From contig DASXKN010000034.1 of assembly GCA_036496805.1 (NCBI GenBank), forward strand, positions 62,001 through 126,000: a DNA stretch of 64,000 nt, in the 5' to 3' direction. Source of the DNA: SZAS-103 sp036496805. GTDB lineage: Bacteria; Pseudomonadota; Gammaproteobacteria; Xanthomonadales; Xanthomonadaceae. Positions 58,475 through 64,000 of the stretch are shown piece by piece. The position numbers and the translations under genes are program-made. The notes under the pieces were generated by a model. That model saw only the letters and a list, made by a program, of their open reading frames with translations. It was not told the DNA's origin and did no database searches. The number at the start of each line of letters is the position of its first letter. Positions within the stretch are counted from its first letter, which is position 1.

Positions 58475-59194
58475 ATGCAAAACAACTCGATCATCCGGAT
58501 TGCCTCCATCGCCCTCGTCGGTGCCCTCGCGCTCGGAGTCGCCCAGCCCAGCCACGCCGGCCTGCGCGATCGCATGCACCGCGGCGAGTCCGCCAATCCG
58601 GTTGCTGCCGGCTCCGGTCGCGCGCCCGCAGACCGCGTGATCGCCGGCAGCGGCGCCAACGGTTCGGCCGCGCACGCGGGCGGCTGGATCGGCAATGGCA
58701 ACGGCGGCGCGATCCATTACAGCGGCGGCGCGTTCCGCGGCGCGAACGGCGCCCATGGATGGCGCGGTAGCTCCACCAATTTTGGAAGCGACGGCAGCGT
58801 CCGCCACCAGGGCGGCCACAGCGTCACCGGCGCGAACGGCAGTTACGACAATGGCCACAACAGCTGGACGCGCAATCCTGACGGATCGGGTTCGGCGAGC
58901 TGGCAGAACAACGGCCAGGGCGCCAACGGCGGCGGCGTGAACAGCGGCGGCAGCTATACCCGCGGCACTGATGGCAAGTGGACCGGCAGCAGCAGCACGA
59001 CCGCCAATGGCGCGAAAGGCAGCTACAGCGGCAGCACCAGCGTCAACGACGGCACCGGCACCCACGACACCACCATCACCAACGCCGCCGGCGACACCTA
59101 CAACGGCCAGACCACGTGGACCAAGGGCCAGGGCTACACCCACACCGGCACTTGCACCGACCCGCAGGGCAACACGATTTCCTGCGGCAAGTGA
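58475..59194 (+). CDS. Exported Gly/Asn/Ser-rich low-complexity protein
   Basis: The 239-residue protein has a signal peptide ending QPSHA (about residue 28). The mature chain is rich in Gly, Asn, Ser, Thr and Trp with loose repeats (GGAFRGANGAHGW, GSDGSVRHQGGHSVTGANG, WTRNPDGSGSASWQNNGQGANG, GSSSTTANGAKGSYSGS) and ends in a two-cysteine tail (GTCTDPQGNTISCGK). AAGGAG lies seven bases before the ATG. It may be a surface or biofilm-matrix protein, by composition only. It is divergent from ompR (216 bases). Confidence 0.75.
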   Translation: MQNNSIIRIASIALVGALALGVAQPSHAGLRDRMHRGESANPVAAGSGRAPADRVIAGSGANGSAAHAGGWIGNGNGGAIHYSGGAFRGANGAHGWRGSSTNFGSDGSVRHQGGHSVTGANGSYDNGHNSWTRNPDGSGSASWQNNGQGANGGGVNSGGSYTRGTDGKWTGSSSTTANGAKGSYSGSTSVNDGTGTHDTTITNAAGDTYNGQTTWTKGQGYTHTGTCTDPQGNTISCGK

Positions 59195-59230
59195 CGCATC
59201 GGCGCATTCGCGCTCCGCGCGAACGCCCTT

Positions 59231-59305
59231 GCCGATGCGTCATCCCCGCGAAGGCGGGGATCCACGGTTGCCGATGCGTCATCCCCGCGAAGGCGGGGAT
59301 CCACG
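59231..59305. repeat. Two direct copies of a 36-base hairpin repeat
   Basis: GCCGATGCGTCATCCCCGCG at 59231 and 59270 (period 39) begins two identical units. Each contains the hairpin CCCCGC-GAAG-GCGGGG followed by ATCCACG. This hairpin is a widely dispersed intergenic element in Xanthomonadales and related beta/gammaproteobacteria. It separates the glycine-rich gene from the desaturase gene and may terminate the former. Confidence 0.85.
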
Positions 59306-59335
59306 TTCTTCCACGACTTCACATCAGCCCCCGAC

Positions 59336-60151
59336 ATGGAACAGTTCGCCCGCTCGCCATGGTTGCTGCTCGCGATGACCGCCCTGGTCCTCGCGGAATG
59401 GTGGTGGCGCCGGCGCGTGGCGCAGCGCGGTTACGACGGCCGCGAGGCACGCGCCACGCTGGCGATCGCGTTCGGCAACCTGTTTACCGGCGCTGCATCG
59501 GCACTCGCGATCGGCGGCATCTTCGCCGCCGTTTCGCGGATCGCGCCCCTGCACTGGCCGTTGCGCGACTGGCGCACGTGGGCGGCCGGTTTCGTCGCGG
59601 TCGAATTCGCCTACTACTGGTTCCACCGCAGCAGCCACGAAGTGCGCTGGATGTGGGCCAACCACGCCGTGCACCACACGCCCGAACAGATGACCCTGCT
59701 GTCGTCGATCCGCCTGGGCTGGACCAACCTGTTCTCGTTCGGCTGGCTGTTCTACCTGCCCCTGGTGCTGCTCGGCTTCGACCCGCGCATGGTGTTCGCG
59801 TTGCTGGCCTTTGACCTGCACTACCAGTTCTTCCTGCACACCGAAGCGATCGCCAGGCTCGGTCCGCTGGAGTGGGTGCTGAACACGCCGGCGCACCACC
59901 GCGTGCACCATGCGTCCAACGCGGAATACCTGGACTGCAACTACGGCGGCATGGTGATCGTGTTCGACCGCCTGTTCGGCACCTTCCGCGAGGAACGCAC
60001 CGGCGAGCCGATCCGCTACGGCCTCGCGCATCCTTTCGGCAGCAGGAATCCCTTCGTGCTGAATTTCGGCGAATGGAAGCACCTGTTCGCCGCGATGAAG
60101 TCCTCGGGCAGCCCACGCGCCGCCTTACGAATCGCCCTTGGGAGACCCTGA
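59336..60151 (+). CDS. Sterol desaturase / fatty acid hydroxylase family protein
   Basis: The 271-residue inner-membrane protein has about four membrane segments and the di-iron histidine boxes HRSSH (97-101), HAVHH (110-114) and HHRVHH (187-192), with a further His in LHYQFFLHT. It probably hydroxylates or desaturates a membrane lipid using iron and oxygen; no substrate is known for this branch. It overlaps the hydrolase gene by one base (TGATG), so the two are coupled. Confidence 0.92.
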   Translation: MEQFARSPWLLLAMTALVLAEWWWRRRVAQRGYDGREARATLAIAFGNLFTGAASALAIGGIFAAVSRIAPLHWPLRDWRTWAAGFVAVEFAYYWFHRSSHEVRWMWANHAVHHTPEQMTLLSSIRLGWTNLFSFGWLFYLPLVLLGFDPRMVFALLAFDLHYQFFLHTEAIARLGPLEWVLNTPAHHRVHHASNAEYLDCNYGGMVIVFDRLFGTFREERTGEPIRYGLAHPFGSRNPFVLNFGEWKHLFAAMKSSGSPRAALRIALGRP

Positions 60152-61146
60152 TGAACCTCGCAAGACACGCCCGTTTCGCCATTGCGGTCGGCTCCGCCAT
60201 CACCATCGCCGTCGGCTGCGCCATCGTCCTCGCCGCGGCGTGGTTTCCGCTCGCCGCATCGGCCGGCCCGCTGCGCGATGCGTTCATGCAACGCCGGGCG
60301 CAGCAGGGCGACGGTGGACTGCTTGGCGAGGAAGGCGACCGCAGTCCGGCGCAGTTGCCGGCCGGCATCCGCATCGTGCGCGACGTCGCCTATGGCAGCG
60401 CGGCGCGCCAGCGCTTCGACGTGTACGCGCCGCCGCAGGCGCGCAATGCGCCGGTGATCTTCATGGTCCACGGCGGCGCCTGGATGTTCGGCGACAAGTC
60501 CGCGAAGAACGTGATCGAGAACAAGGTCAGCCGCTGGGTGCCGCGCGGCTTCGTCTTCATCTCGATCGACTACCGCATGCTGCCCGAGGCCCAGGTCTCG
60601 GTGCAGGCGCAGGACGTCGCGCACGCACTCGCGTACGCGCAGCAGCACGCGGCCGAATGGGGCGGCGATCCGCGCCGCTTCGTGCTGATGGGTCACTCGG
60701 CCGGCGCGCACCTGGTGTCGCTGGTGAGCGCGAGTCCGTCGATCGCTACCGCACAAGGCGTGCAGCCATGGCTAGGCACGGTCGCGCTCGACAGCGCGGC
60801 CTACGACGTCGCGAAGATCATGCAAGGCCAGCACTACCACTTCTACGATCGCGTGTTCGGCAGCGATCCATCGGTGTGGGCCGCCGATTCGCCGACGACG
60901 CAACTGTCGGGCCGGATCCCGCCCTTCCTCGCGGTGTGTTCGAGCAAGCGCCAGGATTCCTGCCCGGCGGCGCAGCAGTTTGTCGCGAAGGCCATGTCGT
61001 TCGGAACGCACGCCGAGGAGTTGCAGCAGGACAAGACCCACGGCGAGATCAACAAGGACCTCGGCGCCGATCCGACGTACACCGCGCAGGTGGAAGCCTT
61101 CATGGCCCACCTCGATCCGGGCATCGCGCAGTTGCTAGGTCGCTGA
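60151..61146 (+). CDS. Alpha/beta hydrolase (esterase), membrane-anchored or exported
   Basis: The 331-residue protein has an N-terminal hydrophobic segment (IAVGSAITIAVGCAIVLAAAW) and a hormone-sensitive-lipase/BD-FAE-type fold. It has the oxyanion strand VIFMVHGGAWMFGD, the nucleophile elbow VLMGHSAGAHLV, an acid region near LAVCSSKRQDSC and a C-terminal His in KTHGEI. The two Cys near the end may pair if the domain is periplasmic. Coupled to the desaturase gene, so an ester-type lipid substrate is plausible but unproven. Confidence 0.88.
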   Translation: MNLARHARFAIAVGSAITIAVGCAIVLAAAWFPLAASAGPLRDAFMQRRAQQGDGGLLGEEGDRSPAQLPAGIRIVRDVAYGSAARQRFDVYAPPQARNAPVIFMVHGGAWMFGDKSAKNVIENKVSRWVPRGFVFISIDYRMLPEAQVSVQAQDVAHALAYAQQHAAEWGGDPRRFVLMGHSAGAHLVSLVSASPSIATAQGVQPWLGTVALDSAAYDVAKIMQGQHYHFYDRVFGSDPSVWAADSPTTQLSGRIPPFLAVCSSKRQDSCPAAQQFVAKAMSFGTHAEELQQDKTHGEINKDLGADPTYTAQVEAFMAHLDPGIAQLLGR

Positions 61147-61213
61147 TGACCGACAGCGGGGCGCCATCGCGAGCAGCGATGCGGGAATCTCGACGAGCCC
61201 GTCCGCCCAACAG

Positions 61214-61349
61214 CCGTTCGCCCTGAGCCTGTCGAAGGGCATGCCGGATCTCGCGGTCACCTGGACTCGTGGTTCGACAGGCTCACCACGAACGGAAGAC
61301 TCGACAGGCTCACCACGAACGGAAGGTTCGACAGGCTCACCATGAACGG
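61214..61349. repeat. Four copies of the 26-bp dispersed repeat
   Basis: One copy (61214-61239, CCGTTCGCCCTGAGCCTGTC...) is inverted relative to three direct copies at 61270-61295, 61298-61322 and 61325-61349 (TTCGACAGGCTCACCACGAA core). They fill the space between the hydrolase and the RNB gene. Same family as the pair at 33654-33793 and the fragment inside the phosphorylase gene. Confidence 0.88.
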
Positions 61350-61413
61350 GGCTCCCGGCTGCAGGCCGCGTGTATAGTCCGTCGCTCATCGACGGAACCG
61401 GGAATCCGCGCAC

Positions 61414-62880
61414 GTGCCTTCCAACCGCGTCATCCGCATCCAGCCATCCGACGATGCCACGATGGAGCAGGGCGTAGCGCAGATCCAGCGCGAACTGCGC
61501 CTGCCGAGCGCCTTCCCGCCCGCGGTCGAAGCCGCCGCCGCGCAGGCCGCGGCCAGTCCGCGCCTTCCCGATCTCGATCGCACCGACATTCCTTTCGTCA
61601 CCATCGATCCGCCCGGCTCGATGGACCTCGACCAGGCGATGCAGCTCGAACGCCGCGACGGCGGCGGCTACCGCGTGTACTACGCGCTCGCCGATGTCGC
61701 CGCGTTCGTGAACGCGGGCGATGCGGTCGACGTCGAAGCCAACCGTCGCGGCGAGACGCTCTACGGCGGCAGCTCGACCATCCCGCTGCATCCGGTCGTG
61801 TTGTGCGAGAACGCGGCATCGTTGCTGCCCGACCAGTTGCGTCCTTCGATCCTGTGGACGATCGACCTCGACGCGCGGGGCGAGATCGCCGCAATCGACG
61901 TGCGTCGTGCACGCGTGCGCAGCCGCCGGAAATGCGACTACCCGAGCGTGCAGCAGGCGCTCGATGCCGGCAGCGCCGATCCGGTGTGGTCGGTCCTGCG
62001 CGAGATCGGGCAACTGCGGCAGGCGCTGGAGAAGCAGCGCGGCGGCATCAGCCTGTCGCTGCCGGACGCCGAGATCGGCTGCGACGATGGCCAGTGGGAT
62101 CTCGAATATCGCGTCGAGGCGCCGGTCGAGGAATGGAACGCCCAGATCTCGCTGCTCACCGGCATGGCCGCGGCCAGGCTGATGGTGCAGGGCAAGGTCG
62201 GCATCCTGCGCACACTGCCGCCGGCGGACGAGCATTCCGTCTCGCGCCTGCACCTGACCGCGCAGGCATTGCGCATCGACTGGCCCGATGGCCTGCGCTA
62301 TCCCGACTTCATCCGCGCGCTCGATCCGGCGCAGCCGCGGCACGTCGCGATGATGATGGCGTGCACGATGGTTCTGCGCGGCGCCGGCTACACCGCTTTC
62401 GACGGCGAGCTCCCGGTGCTGACGACGCAATCGGCGATCGCCGCGCAGTACGCCCACGTCACCGCACCGATGCGCCGCCTGGTGGACCGCTACGCCAACG
62501 AGGTCTGCATCGCCCTGTGCGCGAACCAGCCGGTTCCCGACTGGGCGCGCGACGCGCTGTCGGGCCTGCCCGAGACGATGCAGGCATCCGATCGGCTCGC
62601 GCACCAGTACGAGCGCGCGATCATCGACCTCGCCGAGGCGGTGATCCTCGCCCCGCGTGTCGGCGAGAGTTTCGAGGGCGCAATCGTCGAGGTCAGCCAC
62701 GGCGGCGGCCGCGACAAGCCCGCGCAGGGCGCGCATGCCGGCATCGTGATGCTGCGCGATCCGCCGCTGGAGGCACGCGTGTCCTCCGCCGACGATCTGC
62801 CCTTGGGCGGCGACGTCCGCGTCCGGCTCACGCAAGCCGATCCGGCGCGCCGCCTGGTGGTCTTCTCCACGGTCGCCTAG
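61414..62880 (+). CDS. Stand-alone RNB-domain 3'-5' exoribonuclease
   Basis: The 488-residue protein is an RNase II/R-type RNB domain without the usual cold-shock or S1 RNA-binding domains. The active-site box reads FVTIDPPGSMDLDQAM: Asp 65, Asp 71 and Asp 73 align with the metal-binding residues, while the fourth position is Gln 74. This DPPGS-DLDQ form is typical of a compact RNB subfamily in actinobacteria and some proteobacteria. Other RNB motifs are YYALADVAAFV, HPVVLCENAASL, YAHVTAPMRRLVDRYAN. Start is GTG at 61414; TATAGT (61373-61378) is a candidate -10. Confidence 0.9.
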   Translation: MPSNRVIRIQPSDDATMEQGVAQIQRELRLPSAFPPAVEAAAAQAAASPRLPDLDRTDIPFVTIDPPGSMDLDQAMQLERRDGGGYRVYYALADVAAFVNAGDAVDVEANRRGETLYGGSSTIPLHPVVLCENAASLLPDQLRPSILWTIDLDARGEIAAIDVRRARVRSRRKCDYPSVQQALDAGSADPVWSVLREIGQLRQALEKQRGGISLSLPDAEIGCDDGQWDLEYRVEAPVEEWNAQISLLTGMAAARLMVQGKVGILRTLPPADEHSVSRLHLTAQALRIDWPDGLRYPDFIRALDPAQPRHVAMMMACTMVLRGAGYTAFDGELPVLTTQSAIAAQYAHVTAPMRRLVDRYANEVCIALCANQPVPDWARDALSGLPETMQASDRLAHQYERAIIDLAEAVILAPRVGESFEGAIVEVSHGGGRDKPAQGAHAGIVMLRDPPLEARVSSADDLPLGGDVRVRLTQADPARRLVVFSTVA

Positions 62881-63102
62881 GCGTCGCGCGCGGCGACAGC
62901 GTGGCGTGCGACGCGCCGCCTGTCCGCATTCGCCCCTCATCGACGTTTCGAGCATAAGAGCCCTGGAAGCGTAAAGCGGCTCGACAGGCAGCGAGGGGAC
63001 TTCCTGTCACAACACACGCAGTCCGTCCGAGGGTCCGTTCGCGGGCCCGGCGCCGCTGCGTCCATCGAAGTTGTCACCTCTTCACGGAAGGAGTACCCAA
63101 TC

Positions 63103-64000
63103 ATGATCGCCAAGCATCATTCAAACACCCGTTACCTCACCCTCTGCATCCTGCTGGGCCTCGGCTCGGCCCTCGGCGCCGCCAGCGACGCGACCGCGGG
63201 CATCGTGGCCTGCAACGGATCAGGTACCACGGCCACCGGTTCCGACGCGGAGGCCTGCGGTTACTCGGATGTAGCCTCCGGCACCGAAAGCAGCGCCTTC
63301 GGCTACAAGAACACCGCCTCGGGCGCCGAAAGCAGCACGTTCGGCTGGGAAAACAAGGCTTCCGGCGACGGCAGCAGCGCGATCGGCAAGTACAACAAGG
63401 CCGCCGGCGCCGACAGCAGCGCCTTCGGCAAGTACAACAGCACCTCGTCCGGAGCCACGAAGGGCAGCGCATTCGGGTACGGCAACCAGACGATCGGTCC
63501 CCGGGGCAGCGCCTTCGGCTACAAGAACTCGGCCAGCACTTACGGCAGCGCCTTCGGCTACAAGAACACCGCCGGCCTGAGCGACAGCGCGATCGGCAAC
63601 GGCAATCTCGCCGCCGGCGGCCTCGAAAACGCGATCGGTTACCACAACAAGGCCTACGGGTTCCGGAACAGCGCGATCGGCTACGGCAACAAGATCGGCT
63701 CGCCCGGCGCGGGCTACATCAATGGCGGCAGCAGCGCTTTCGGCACCGGCAACACCGTCAACAGCATCAACAGCAGCGGCTTCGGTTTCGGCAACTTCGT
63801 CAGTGGCGCCAATGACAGCGGCTTCGGTTTCGAAAACATCATCAACTCGCCGAACGGCGAGGCATTCGGATACAAGAACCAGGTCGTCGGCGGCAACGCC
63901 AGCGCGTTCGGCTTCAAGAACTACAGCCAGTCGACCGACGCCAGCGCCTTCGGCTACCGCAACGTGGTCGCCGGCGCGTACGGCAGCGCCTTGGGCAGCC
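63103..64000 (+). CDS. YadA-like head-repeat surface protein (partial, runs off window)
   Basis: An open frame of 299 codons reaches the window end without a stop. GGAAGGAG lies seven bases before the ATG and residues 1-33 form a signal peptide ending ATAG. From residue 40 onward short repeats of about 14 residues follow the pattern G-x-x-SSAFGYxNxxxG (for example SGTESSAFGYKN, SGAESSTFGWEN, STYGSAFGYKN). This is the left-handed beta-roll head of trimeric autotransporters such as YadA. An adhesin/autotransporter is likely, but the C-terminal anchor lies beyond base 64000. Confidence 0.85.
   Translation, partial: MIAKHHSNTRYLTLCILLGLGSALGAASDATAGIVACNGSGTTATGSDAEACGYSDVASGTESSAFGYKNTASGAESSTFGWENKASGDGSSAIGKYNKAAGADSSAFGKYNSTSSGATKGSAFGYGNQTIGPRGSAFGYKNSASTYGSAFGYKNTAGLSDSAIGNGNLAAGGLENAIGYHNKAYGFRNSAIGYGNKIGSPGAGYINGGSSAFGTGNTVNSINSSGFGFGNFVSGANDSGFGFENIINSPNGEAFGYKNQVVGGNASAFGFKNYSQSTDASAFGYRNVVAGAYGSALGS

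Noticed and set aside
59231..59305. CRISPR or attachment site
   Set aside because: Only two units, each an internal hairpin of a widely dispersed intergenic repeat; no integrase nearby.

Overview
This is a chromosomal stretch from a high-GC gammaproteobacterium of the Xanthomonadales/Lysobacterales type (Rhodanobacteraceae or Lysobacteraceae is my inference). The grounds are very GC-rich third codon positions, EnvZ/OmpR, type I MurB and class 2 PyrD relatives, c-di-GMP signalling genes, and short dispersed repeats of the kind common in that order. I see no phage, insertion sequence, CRISPR array or rRNA operon. About 57 protein genes and one tRNA-Arg fill the window. Many genes are joined by 1-4 base stop/start overlaps.

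Layout, left end: 22-3470 holds a receiver-Hpt protein and, divergently, a YdbH-type envelope lipid-transport protein followed by a DUF1318 lipoprotein. An intergenic long inverted repeat lies at 3502-3982. 4124-8370 is a co-oriented operon: rlmD, CYTH phosphatase-like, nagZ, hpt, and a methylthioinosine/methylthioadenosine phosphorylase. This groups rRNA modification, cell-wall recycling and purine salvage. 8404-14984 (minus strand) has a small secreted protein, a PhzF-like protein, a secreted beta-propeller protein, a DedA-rhodanese fusion, a small membrane protein and pruA.

Middle: 15131-29244 carries two paralogous GAF-GAF cyclic-di-GMP proteins (one GGDEF, one GGDEF-EAL), an OPT transporter, an exporter-type ABC protein, yigZ, an ECF sigma factor with a co-transcribed membrane partner, and a von Willebrand lipoprotein. 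A 42-bp tandem repeat covers the end of the last gene. 29319-30710 is an ArsR-SRPBCC-VOC operon with a clear promoter and a likely ArsR operator. After an aldehyde dehydrogenase and xseA comes a three-gene phospho-signalling operon (33849-37401): receiver-GGDEF, GAF-GAF histidine kinase, single receiver. 37663-43189 holds envelope genes: a ClpP-like periplasmic protein, a transglutaminase-like protein, a small secreted protein, and an ABC ATPase/permease/exported-protein operon.

Right end: 43454-45374 is ispG plus a PAP2 phosphatase. 45401-50399 (minus strand) includes a four-repeat COG4705 membrane protein, an EamA transporter, murB, pyrD, a methyltransferase and a DUF4190 protein. An ALDH7-type dehydrogenase precedes a tRNA-Arg(CCT) gene whose promoter and 5' end are duplicated next to a long hairpin (52277-52510). 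The rest contains DUF1993 and cNMP-DUF1003 proteins, a hydrolase, envZ/ompR, a glycine-rich exported protein, a sterol-desaturase family enzyme, another hydrolase, a stand-alone RNB exoribonuclease, and a YadA-type head-repeat protein that runs off the window at 64000.
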